DNA from: Myxococcota bacterium
GTDB taxonomy: Bacteria > Myxococcota_A > UBA796 > JAJRTE01
Direction of reading: 5' to 3'
DNA length: 43,882 bases
Assembly: GCA_024278455.1 (NCBI GenBank)
Contig: JAJRTE010000009.1
Location: 1 to 43,882, forward strand
A program made the translations under genes and the position numbers. Under the pieces are notes generated by a model. It did not search any database and was not told where the DNA came from. It saw only the letters and a list, made by a program, of their open reading frames with translations. Below are positions 35,205 through 43,126 of this stretch, one piece after another (position 1 is the stretch's first letter; every line of letters starts with the position of its first letter).

Positions 35205-35687
35205 CCCCGTACAGCCCCCAGTCTCCTCGCGGCAAGAATGCCCGTCTCGGCGGCACCGCGTTCCATGCCCCCCGTGTGGCAGCGACATGACAGGTACTCG
35301 AGTCGGAATGCCTGGCGCGACGTTTTGGCGGGGTAGCAGCCCCTTGCCCCAGACAGCGTGGGTCGCTCGTTTCGGCATTCCCTGTTGTCCGAAACTTGGA
35401 CTCGAGTCCGGGTTCCGAACGTCGGGCCAATGCGTTCCAGGCACCACCGACAAAAGGGGGGGGGGCAACCCTTTCTTGCACAAGCGGATTTCAGTCGGCA
35501 CCACCAACGTCCCGTGTCTGGCATGGCGCCTGCACGCTCCACCAGCGGCGGCGACCGCGGCACGTGTGATGACCGGTGATTGCTATGCGTGAAGCGGTTG
35601 GCGTCTCCGGCCGTCTCCCGGTGCAGCGACACCGGCCACTGGCGGCACCCTGCAGGAGATGACAAGGTGATCGAACAGGAGGATGTC
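35205..35687. other. About 480 bp without a recognised gene before ssb
   Basis: I find no credible coding frame: long open frames on the minus strand are shadows with no ribosome site. It holds a 12-bp palindrome GGACTCGAGTCC near 35403, another CTCGAG near 35284, and a run of ten G at 35456-35465. I looked for tRNA T-arms and found none. A small RNA cannot be excluded. Confidence 0.45.
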
Positions 35688-36083
35688 ATGCAAGGTATCA
35701 ACAGGGTCATTCTGATCGGCAACGTGGGGCGTACCCCGGAACTGAAGTACACCCCGGACGGTCGTCCCATCGCGAGCTTCTCGCTGGCCACCAACCGCAT
35801 GTACAAGGATCGGGCGGGCGAGCGACGGCGGGAGACGGAATGGCACCGCGTGGTCAGTTTCGGCAGGTTGGCCGAGGTGTGCGGACAGTACCTGGACAAG
35901 GGCAGGCCGATCTATGTGGAAGGGCGCTTGCAGACCCGCAAGTGGGCGGACAAGGACGGCAACACACGGTCGAAGACCGAGGTGTTGTGCGACACCGTGC
36001 AGCTCTTGGGCGGGCGGCGGGGCAAGAACGGCGCCCAGCCGGCCCCGCCGATCCTCACGGATGGCGAAGTGGTCGCCGAGTGA
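35688..36083 (+). CDS. ssb: Single-stranded DNA-binding protein (short form)
   Basis: This OB-fold SSB coats single-stranded DNA in replication and repair. It opens MQGINRVILIGNVGRTPELKY and has the expected SFSLATNR, WHRVVSFGRLAEVC, and YVEGRLQTRKW segments followed by the strand TEVLCDTVQLLGG. At 131 residues it is shorter than the usual 160-180. After the OB domain only about 20 residues remain, ending DGEVVAE, without the acidic DDDIPF-like tip that recruits partner proteins. It may therefore be a second, specialised SSB. The start at 35688 has AGGAGG five bases upstream. A strong hairpin lies 70 bp after the stop. Confidence 0.94.
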   Translation: MQGINRVILIGNVGRTPELKYTPDGRPIASFSLATNRMYKDRAGERRRETEWHRVVSFGRLAEVCGQYLDKGRPIYVEGRLQTRKWADKDGNTRSKTEVLCDTVQLLGGRRGKNGAQPAPPILTDGEVVAE

Positions 36084-36150
36084 AGCGCGCCAGCAGCCCG
36101 ACGCGACTGCTCGTTCAACGATTGCCTTTCACCACAGCCATGGGTAAACT

Positions 36151-36173
36151 GGCACCGTCACCCTGACGGTGTC
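36151..36173 (+). terminator. Stable hairpin downstream of ssb
   Basis: CACCGTCA, loop CCC, TGACGGTG (36153-36171), extendable by two pairs to about 10 bp. No T run follows. It sits between ssb and the glutaredoxin-lipoprotein gene and ends about 50 bp before the next start, so terminator or attenuator are both possible. Confidence 0.5.
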
Positions 36174-36222
36174 TCAACAGGCGGCCGCCTGGCGGCATGC
36201 CTCGAACTGCGGGAGTTTGCCC

Positions 36223-37053
36223 ATGAAAGTCCTCAAGACGTTCCAGGGCGTATGGCCGGGTCTGCCCGCGGCCGTGGCCATCACCCTTGTTGTGGCGTTT
36301 GCCTCGAGCTGTGGGGGGTCGAGTGCCGGCCACTACCAGAAGGCCCTCGCCATCGAGCAACGGCTGCTGGAGAAGGGTAGCGAGGTCACCTACGCGGACC
36401 CGGGGTACCTGGCCGTGGCCAGGGAACTGGAACAGGTACGTCCCTGGTCGGAACATCGCCAGGAAGCGCGGGCGCTGTTGCAGAAGATCAAGGACGCGCG
36501 GAGGATTCGCCTGAACGAGACGCGCTACCTCGGCTATTTGCCTGAACGGCTGGAAGGGGTCTCGCTCGCGTCCTTGGCGCCTCCTCGAGTTGCCGCGGAC
36601 GCACGATCGGGGGTGTCGCCGGGCAAGGGGGGGCCGTCTGCTGCGGAAGCCGGTGCCAGAGATCCGGGAGCCGGCAGTGTGGGCCAAGTGCAGTCTCGAG
36701 CGTCGAGCGGGGCGAAGGACGCATCCACGCAGAGCACTTCTCGCACGGAACCGGCGCATGATCGAGCGTCGTCAATCAAGGAGCAACGAGCGGCCAGAGC
36801 TGCCAGGCCGCCCGCGGTCATTCTGTACATGACATCGTGGTGCCCCTATTGCCGTAAGACGTCGGCGTACCTGAAGCGGCGAGGAGTGGATTTCGTGGCC
36901 AAGGACATCGAAAAGGACCCCAAGGCCGCCCAGGAACTCGCCAGGAAGGCTCGAGGCTACGGCGGGGTCCCGGTCCTCGATATCGGCGGGACGATCATCC
37001 ACGGGTACAGCCCGGAACAGATCGACGCTGCTCTGGCGAGGCTGGGGCGGTAG
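36223..37053 (+). CDS. Envelope lipoprotein with C-terminal glutaredoxin domain
   Basis: The 276-residue protein has an N-terminal hydrophobic signal ending FASSCGG, probably a lipoprotein site. A helical segment follows (about residues 30-105, HYQKALAIEQRLLEKG), then a low-complexity Ala/Ser/Gly-rich linker (about 105-195). The last 80 residues are a glutaredoxin-like thioredoxin fold: VILYMTSWCPYCRKTSAYLK with a CPYC active site, and GYGGVPVLDIGG with the conserved cis-Pro. Glutaredoxins are normally cytosolic; placing one outside the inner membrane implies partnership with a periplasmic thiol system rather than glutathione reductase. The start at 36223 has GGGAG seven bases upstream. No partner is evident among its neighbours. 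Confidence 0.83.
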   Translation: MKVLKTFQGVWPGLPAAVAITLVVAFASSCGGSSAGHYQKALAIEQRLLEKGSEVTYADPGYLAVARELEQVRPWSEHRQEARALLQKIKDARRIRLNETRYLGYLPERLEGVSLASLAPPRVAADARSGVSPGKGGPSAAEAGARDPGAGSVGQVQSRASSGAKDASTQSTSRTEPAHDRASSIKEQRAARAARPPAVILYMTSWCPYCRKTSAYLKRRGVDFVAKDIEKDPKAAQELARKARGYGGVPVLDIGGTIIHGYSPEQIDAALARLGR

Positions 37054-37214
37054 GGGCGCTGTTCCCCAGGGGCCACCCGGGAGGAGCTTCTCCGGCGCGC
37101 GACTTGACGTTGCAGCGTCCTTCGATCGGCAAGGTCGCACGGACGCCGCGTTGTCACACGCCCGGCAGATGCCTCAGCCTCGTGCCTCCCGGAAGACTCT
37201 CGATGTGGGTCGGG

Positions 37215-39248
37215 TTACCTGCCGCCGAGCCTCCCATCTCCTGGCTCCCTGTTCTCGAGCCGGAGTTCGTCCGGCCGGACACGCGGCGGAACGGCTGAGG
37301 CAGCAGACGCATCGCCGGGATGGCCGTATTGCGCGACCAGGGAGCCCTCGACTGCCGGAACCGGTACGAGCACCACGGAAAACCCGAACACGTCCGCCGT
37401 GCGATACTCCAGAGTGCCTGCACCGGCCTGGACCACGGAGAGGAGCGGTGCGCCACGCCATGTCGCAGGAAGGACGAGCGTGCCGCCGCCGTCCGCGAAC
37501 GCATAGGACACCGAGAGCGTGTCTGCTGTCACGGCCGACTTCAGTGAAGCCTGTTCCCGTGCCCGGGCGAAAGTATCGACGGCCGGCAGTGTGGTGAGCC
37601 AGAGCCCCATTTCTCTGGCCTCCTCACAGAGCTTCTTCCAGGTGAAGTAGTTGGACACCGAAGGGTGCCACCGAAAAGCATTGGGGTGGAACAGCACGAC
37701 CGTGACCTGGTGGGCATGCGCGGCGCTCCGAGCCATCAGCCGTTGCAGGAAGCCCCGGTCCGCGCCGCCGAGGTCCTCCGCGGAAACGAACGGCAGTTCC
37801 TGGATGGACAGCGGCAGCCCTCGAGCATCGAGCGGGCGGAAGGGGCGGCCTGTGCCGAAGAGGAACCCCTGGTCCTGGATGTCGGGACCGTAGCTGGAAT
37901 CCAGCCGGATCCCGGCCTGCTCGAGCGCCTGGAAGAGCCCCGTGTACGCGCGGGACCAGGCCAGGAAGTGGGTCCTCGAGACCGCGGCCACGTTGCCCCC
38001 CTGGGCCTCGAGCCACGCCAGTTGTTCCGCCGGATCCAACAGCCGGCGCACGGGGTGAATCCTCCAGAATCCGTACATCCGGTATCGCCCGTCTGTTCCG
38101 GCGCCGGACCCCGGGTAGTCCTGCCCATCGGGTGCCGGCAGCACGTAGTGCAGACCGACGGCCGCGCCGGCCTTCTGGTAGCGTGCCAGTGCCTCCCGGG
38201 TCGCACCTGGAGAGGGGACGATGAAATTGGTGGACGGGCAACCCCAGTCAGCCTCCGCCTCCGCCATCCAGGCCGCCCTTGGCCCCATGCCCTCCTCGTC
38301 GTGCGTCATGACGAAACCTCCCGGAGCCGCCGATGGATAGGCCCACCATCCGGGCAACCCCACCTCGCGGGCCACGATCCGGAAGAGCCAGTCCTCAAGC
38401 AGGTCCGCGACCGGTGTCTCTGCTGTCAGCAAGGACCTGTCGGCCACCAGGTCGTTTGTCTCGACAGGGAGGGAGTGGCGGTGCGGATAGCGGTTCCGAA
38501 CCTGGAGATCCGGGTCGGGGAGACCTTGTTGCCACGTCTGCCAAAGGTGACCCAGGTCCACGGCGAGGGAAACCGCGATACCTGCACCGTGGCGACGCAG
38601 AAATGCCGCGGGTTGGCCATCGATCCATAGCAACGGGGTGACCCCGGGTTCTCTTCGCACCACTCGCCATCTTCTGGACGGCAGCTCGAGACCGGCCAGG
38701 GGCGTGCCGAATCGATCGAGGTCCAGGTCGCGTGCCTTGGTGATGCGACCTCCCGTTTCCCCTTTCGGAGCGAGTTGCAGGCCGGCCAGGGACGTCCACG
38801 CGCTTCCAGGCGTCTCGAGGATGACAGCGCCTCCCGCTGCCATCACCGCTCGAGCTGCCTGTACGGCCCTGTCGGCCGCGTCCCGGCAGGCGCTGCGGGT
38901 TACGATCAGCAAGCGGGTGCCCGAGACGGCCTGAAGTGACAACGCCTTCGCCTCGATCATCCGTCCCGGTCCCACTTCCTGGGTTGCCCAGTTCCACCAG
39001 GCCGCGCTCGAGTCTCGCTGGTGGTAGTCCTCGAGCGCCGCTGCTGCCCGAATGCGGTCGCTGTCCACGACAACCACGGTCTCGCCGTCGCCTGCTTGCA
39101 CAAGGGCGCCTGCTGGGGGGGGTACGTCGGGCAGGACGAGGTAGGGGTGCTGGTCCAGTCTGTACAGGAGGCAGAGTGCTCCGGCAGTCACGGCGAAGCA
39201 GGCCAGGGCCGCCAGGGAAGCGCACAGCCTCGATCGGCGTGGCGACAT
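37215..39248 (-). CDS. Membrane-anchored polysaccharide-deacetylase-like protein
   Basis: The 677-residue protein has one N-terminal membrane helix (LAALACFAVTAGALCLLY) without a clear cleavage site. Residues about 60-270 form an alpha/beta domain that looks like a class I glutamine-amidotransferase/ThuA-type fold (RAVMAAGGAVILETPG), though no catalytic Cys is obvious. The middle part resembles a NodB-type carbohydrate esterase: GGFVMTHDEEG near residue 312 in place of the usual TFDDG, SSYGPDIQ, and VVLFHPNAFRWH near 518 as the second His motif. The C-terminal 130 residues are beta-rich. Function in trimming or sensing an extracellular polysaccharide is plausible, but the metal triad is not canonical. 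The start at 39248 has AGGAGG six bases upstream. It is convergent with the glutaredoxin gene and divergent from the kinase gene. Confidence 0.66.
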   Translation of the reverse strand: MSPRRSRLCASLAALACFAVTAGALCLLYRLDQHPYLVLPDVPPPAGALVQAGDGETVVVVDSDRIRAAAALEDYHQRDSSAAWWNWATQEVGPGRMIEAKALSLQAVSGTRLLIVTRSACRDAADRAVQAARAVMAAGGAVILETPGSAWTSLAGLQLAPKGETGGRITKARDLDLDRFGTPLAGLELPSRRWRVVRREPGVTPLLWIDGQPAAFLRRHGAGIAVSLAVDLGHLWQTWQQGLPDPDLQVRNRYPHRHSLPVETNDLVADRSLLTAETPVADLLEDWLFRIVAREVGLPGWWAYPSAAPGGFVMTHDEEGMGPRAAWMAEAEADWGCPSTNFIVPSPGATREALARYQKAGAAVGLHYVLPAPDGQDYPGSGAGTDGRYRMYGFWRIHPVRRLLDPAEQLAWLEAQGGNVAAVSRTHFLAWSRAYTGLFQALEQAGIRLDSSYGPDIQDQGFLFGTGRPFRPLDARGLPLSIQELPFVSAEDLGGADRGFLQRLMARSAAHAHQVTVVLFHPNAFRWHPSVSNYFTWKKLCEEAREMGLWLTTLPAVDTFARAREQASLKSAVTADTLSVSYAFADGGGTLVLPATWRGAPLLSVVQAGAGTLEYRTADVFGFSVVLVPVPAVEGSLVAQYGHPGDASAASAVPPRVRPDELRLENREPGDGRLGGR

Positions 39249-39584
39249 GGAGTCCTCCTCGAAGCCGCGGATACCAGCGGAGTCCTCGAGCGGGCACGTC
39301 GCCCGCAGGCGGAGCGGATGGGCGGTTTCCATCACCACGATGTCACCGCATCACGGCGCATCCAGGGACGTGGCGATGGGTTCAAGGAAACAGGATTCGA
39401 CCGTTATACGCTGTTGTTGCCTGGCTTGCCATGCCAAACTTGTCCGGGAATCCTGGTATCGTCCCCAATGTTTACTTGAAAAAGTGCCCATGATATGATG
39501 ATATACTAGCCTTTGCTCGAGCCGAACCGACTTCCCCCAGTTGGCACGCTCGTGTGGCGGTTGAAGTTCCCAGGAGGCATGCCG
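39249..39584. other. 336-bp divergent intergenic region
   Basis: It lies between the deacetylase-like and kinase genes. The right half is A+T richer and has the kinase promoter at 39471-39499. On the minus strand a TATAAC hexamer occurs near 39410 without a good -35. No gene is recognised. Confidence 0.5.
39471..39499 (+). promoter_or_regulatory. Extended -10 promoter of the kinase operon
   Basis: TTTACT (39471-39476), 17 bases, TATGAT (39494-39499) preceded by TGA (extended -10 TGn). Matches are four and five of six. A second hexamer TATACT lies at 39502-39507. Confidence 0.48.
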
Positions 39585-41837
39585 ATGGCGTCCGTGCAAT
39601 TCGGCAACTACCAGATCCTGCGGAAAATCGGTGCCGGTGGAATGGCACAGGTGTTCGAGGCCCAGCGTGTTGGCCTCGAGGGCTTCAGTCGCCGGGTCGC
39701 GCTCAAGTGTATCCTGCCCGAGATGACGCGCGACAATCGTTTCGTGGAGATGTTCGTGAACGAGGCTCGTCTGGGCAGCCAGCTTCATCACCCGAACATC
39801 GTGGAAATCCAGGACTTCAACAAGGTCAACGACGTCTACTACATCGCCATGGAGTACGTGGAGGGCGTCGATCTCGGCGATGTCATCAGCCGGTTCCGGG
39901 ACCAGGAGCGCGAGTTTCCGCCGGGGCTGGCCGTCGATATCATGGTCCAGGCGCTCGAGGGGCTGGGCTATGCCCACGAGGCGACGACCGATGATGGCGC
40001 TCCGATGAACATCATTCACAGGGACATCAAGCCGTCCAACTTGATGTTGACAAGCCGCGGAACGGTCAAGATCGCCGACTTCGGTATCGCCAAGGCCGCA
40101 ACCAACGCCTACCAGACGCGGACCGCAGAGGTGACCAAGGGCTCCCTCGCCTACATGGCGCCTGAACAGATAACCCGTGAGGCGCCGGTTTCGCCTGCCT
40201 CGGACCTGTTCTCTCTGGGCGCTGTCCTGTTCGAAATGCTCCAGTTGCGAGCGCTGTTCGACGGCGACAACATGCCGTCGATCATGTTCAAGGTTGCCCA
40301 GGTGGAGATCGAGCGGGATCTGAGCGAACTTTCCAGGCATTATCCCCAGTTCGTCCCCATCCTGGAGCGTGCATTGGCGCGGGACCTGGCCTACCGGTAT
40401 GGTCGTGCGTCCGAGATGGCTGAGGACCTTCGAGAGATCCGTCATCAATTCCCCGAGCATCCGACAATCCAGGAGGTGGTCGCCGAACTCGTCAAGCCCC
40501 ATTCCGCCGGCGAGGACGATGAAGTCGGCGAGAACACCATGGCACTGCTGGGCTTTTCTTCCTCGAGAGAAGCCGCGGCGCCCACGAATCTGGCGGCCCT
40601 GGAACTGCGTCCCCCGAACATCACGCCGCCGCCGGCCCCGATTGGCTCGAATCCTCGACTGGGCGACACGCTTTTCATCCCGCCCGGTGGGGCCGATGGC
40701 GCGGCGACTACTGGGCGGGGAGATTCGCAGCCGTCGCTGTCGGTCGCGCCCGAGCGCACGCGGCGCCCGGCGTGGAGCGTGCTGCTGTGGGGGTTGGCCG
40801 CTGGCGTGGTTGGGCTGGTCGCCCTGGCCGCGAGCGGCAGGCTCGAGACCGCTACGCGGGGGCTGTCTTACCTGTTTGGCGCGCGTCCGACGTTGTTGAC
40901 GGTCCGATCCACGCCGCCGGGGGCCCGTATCTTTCTGGATGGGGTGCCGCAGGAGCGCGTCGTGGACGGCCGGTCCGTCGCCGTGGTCACACCGGCGAAA
41001 CTCCACCTGTCCGACGATGGAATCGCCGTTATCATGCTCCTGATGGACGGCTATCAACCACACGAAGAAACCGTGACCTACCAGCCCGGCACGACAGTGG
41101 CGCTGGCGCCCACGCTGACGAAGGTGGTGGCTCACGGCAGCCTGGTCATCAACAGCGATCCGCCGGGGGCGCGGATCATCCTGGACGGTACGCCGACCGA
41201 CTATGAGGCACCGGCTCGGATAGACGATCTGGTGGCAGACCGTCCTCACGTGCTCAAGCTTGAACTCGAGGGGTACCAACCGTTTTCCACGGTGGCCGAC
41301 ATCGAGAAGGATGAGGTGACCACCATTGACGCGACGCTCGAGGCGGTGGTGGTGCAAGCGACGCCGCGTCCTCGGAAGGTGGCGGCCCTGCCGCGGTCTT
41401 CCGGGCAGACATCATCTCGGCCCGGGACGCGAACGGAACCCGGACCGAAACCTCCGGAGCCTGTGAGCCGGGGTGCCGGCGACGAAGGACCTTCCAATCC
41501 GGGCAGCACGGAGCGCACGGCGAGCATCAACGACGCTGCCAATACGCCTCGAGACAGGGGCGCTTCCCAGCCTGATGCCGTCACGCCCCGGGCGGAGAAT
41601 CTGGCACCGGGAACGCTCGTGGTCAACTGCTTGCCGAAATGCTATGTCTATGTGGACGACATGCAGCCTATCAAGGCGCCCAACCGGTTGTCCTTGGCGC
41701 CGGGAAAACACCGTGTCCGATACGAGACGTACAACGGTTCCGACAGCCATTCGTTCCAGGTCACGATTGCCTCCGGCGAGGAGGTCACTCGTGTCTGGGA
41801 CTGGGCTCAACAGCGATTTCTGACGGAAGACGACTGA
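39585..41837 (+). CDS. Membrane Ser/Thr protein kinase with PEGA domains
   Basis: The 750-residue protein has a Hanks-type kinase domain (residues 8-290): glycine loop KIGAGGMAQVFEA, VALK with Lys41, Glu60, catalytic HRDIKPSN (Asp147), DFGIAK (165-170) and MAPEQ. All key residues are present, so it should be active. A linker and one membrane helix (about 395-417, LLWGLAAGVVGLVALAA) lead to an extracytoplasmic part with three PEGA-type beta domains: VRSTPPGARIFLDG, INSDPPGARIILDG, and a C-terminal VVNCLPKCYVYVDD. Such kinases are abundant in Myxococcota. The start at 39585 has AGGAGG seven bases upstream. Its TGA overlaps the ATG of the next gene (TGATG), so the two are made together and probably work together in envelope signalling. 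Confidence 0.93.
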   Translation: MASVQFGNYQILRKIGAGGMAQVFEAQRVGLEGFSRRVALKCILPEMTRDNRFVEMFVNEARLGSQLHHPNIVEIQDFNKVNDVYYIAMEYVEGVDLGDVISRFRDQEREFPPGLAVDIMVQALEGLGYAHEATTDDGAPMNIIHRDIKPSNLMLTSRGTVKIADFGIAKAATNAYQTRTAEVTKGSLAYMAPEQITREAPVSPASDLFSLGAVLFEMLQLRALFDGDNMPSIMFKVAQVEIERDLSELSRHYPQFVPILERALARDLAYRYGRASEMAEDLREIRHQFPEHPTIQEVVAELVKPHSAGEDDEVGENTMALLGFSSSREAAAPTNLAALELRPPNITPPPAPIGSNPRLGDTLFIPPGGADGAATTGRGDSQPSLSVAPERTRRPAWSVLLWGLAAGVVGLVALAASGRLETATRGLSYLFGARPTLLTVRSTPPGARIFLDGVPQERVVDGRSVAVVTPAKLHLSDDGIAVIMLLMDGYQPHEETVTYQPGTTVALAPTLTKVVAHGSLVINSDPPGARIILDGTPTDYEAPARIDDLVADRPHVLKLELEGYQPFSTVADIEKDEVTTIDATLEAVVVQATPRPRKVAALPRSSGQTSSRPGTRTEPGPKPPEPVSRGAGDEGPSNPGSTERTASINDAANTPRDRGASQPDAVTPRAENLAPGTLVVNCLPKCYVYVDDMQPIKAPNRLSLAPGKHRVRYETYNGSDSHSFQVTIASGEEVTRVWDWAQQRFLTEDD

Positions 41838-42898
41838 TGGGAAATACCCACACGTGGCCACCTTGCCCTCGATGTCTCCATGCGCTTCCAGGTATCCTGA
41901 TCCTGTTGCTGTTCCTCGAAGCGTCGTCGCTACATGCTCAGACCGACGAATGCTCCATCACTCGAGCGGATGAATTCGACCGTTTGCTCGAGCAGGGCAA
42001 GACCAAGATTTTCTTCGTGAAGTATGAAGATGCCCTCAGCAGGTTGAAGCGGGCGGAGGATTCGTTGCCGTGCCTGACCGACCCCCTGGGGAGAGTGAGC
42101 CTTGGCAGGCTGTTCCTTTACAAAGGAGTGGCCCTGTTCTTCCTCGAGAAGACCGTGGAGGCTCGTGCGGCGTTCGAGCAGGCCCTCGTGCTCGACCGGC
42201 GGGTCAAGTGGGATGAGCAGTTCGGCGACCTGCCCAAGGAACTTTACCTGGAGGCCAAGGAAGCGGTCATCGAGTATCCCAAGGGGAGTATCCGTGTGCC
42301 GACCGATATGAAACCCGGAGCGGTCGTCTACGTGGACGGCGATCCTTTCGAATCGGGCGTGATAGCCGAGGGCATGCCAGTGGGCTATCATTTCGTGCAG
42401 GTCGCCCTGGACGACAAGGTCATCCAGGGGCAGATGTTCAACGTCCGGGCGGGCCAGGAACTCACCACCCCCGTCCCGCAGGCTGTTTTGAGGGAGAAGG
42501 AGCCCTTCGATACCCAGAAACTGCGGCCTGTCTCCCAGATGGCGTTCGGCGTGGGAGGTCTCGCCCTCGTGGGTGGAGCCGGAGCCGGCGTTGTCACCTG
42601 GCTCACCCAAAAGAAGCTCACGGAAAACTACTATGCCAACCGGCCCGACGACGAGAAGGACAAGCTTTTGGCCCGCCAGAAGACCATGGCCTACGTCGCC
42701 GACGCCTGCCTTGGAGCGGCCGTCGTGCTGGGGGGCGCGGGCGCGGTGTTGTACATCGTGAGTGCACCGAAAGACCCCACGGAACTCTACTCGTTCCTGC
42801 CCGCGAGGGGCTTCCGGATTGGCACGCGGGTCCAGGGACGTTTGTACCCCTGGGCCACCTTCGGCTCCACCGGGCTTGGCGTCACTGGGAGGTTTTGA
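41837..42898 (+). CDS. TPR/PEGA-like membrane protein coupled to the kinase
   Basis: The 353-residue protein has a signal peptide (ILILLLFLEASSLHAQ). A helical TPR-like segment (about residues 45-135, with YKGVALFFLEKTVEARAAFE) is followed by a short beta domain of the PEGA type (IRVPTDMKPGAVVYVDGDPF). Two hydrophobic segments (about 237-256 and 288-312) lie near the C-terminus, and the last 40 residues are beta-like and end in Phe, as in some outer-membrane proteins. Its start overlaps the kinase stop codon. Shared PEGA-like domains with the kinase point to joint function at the envelope. I do not recognise a more specific family. No terminator is obvious in the 228 bp before the convergent last gene. 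Confidence 0.77.
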   Translation: MGNTHTWPPCPRCLHALPGILILLLFLEASSLHAQTDECSITRADEFDRLLEQGKTKIFFVKYEDALSRLKRAEDSLPCLTDPLGRVSLGRLFLYKGVALFFLEKTVEARAAFEQALVLDRRVKWDEQFGDLPKELYLEAKEAVIEYPKGSIRVPTDMKPGAVVYVDGDPFESGVIAEGMPVGYHFVQVALDDKVIQGQMFNVRAGQELTTPVPQAVLREKEPFDTQKLRPVSQMAFGVGGLALVGGAGAGVVTWLTQKKLTENYYANRPDDEKDKLLARQKTMAYVADACLGAAVVLGGAGAVLYIVSAPKDPTELYSFLPARGFRIGTRVQGRLYPWATFGSTGLGVTGRF

Positions 42899-43126
42899 GC
42901 GGTCCTCCGCGTTCGGATCCCCGTGCAGCGTTTGTGCCCTCGCGTCAAGACAGGAAGCAGCCCCGGGACTCCACTTGAGATCAGGCGTGGAACGGCACCC
43001 CTACCATTCTCCCAGCGGACCGCCGCACGGGGCAGGCCCACGAAACGTGGCGTGGTGCGAGGTGGAGGGCGTGACGGTGAGGGCACGGGGGACCTGACCT
43101 GCATCCAGGAAGCTCACCATGGCGAG

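Noticed and set aside
35300..35480. Possible tRNA near the GGACTCGAGTCC palindrome
   Set aside because: No TTC-containing T-loop, no matching acceptor arms; the palindrome is explained by a CTCGAG site.
34216..35481. 421-codon minus-strand frame over the glycosyltransferase and the gap
   Set aside because: No family resemblance and no start site; the plus strand holds a clear GT2 enzyme.
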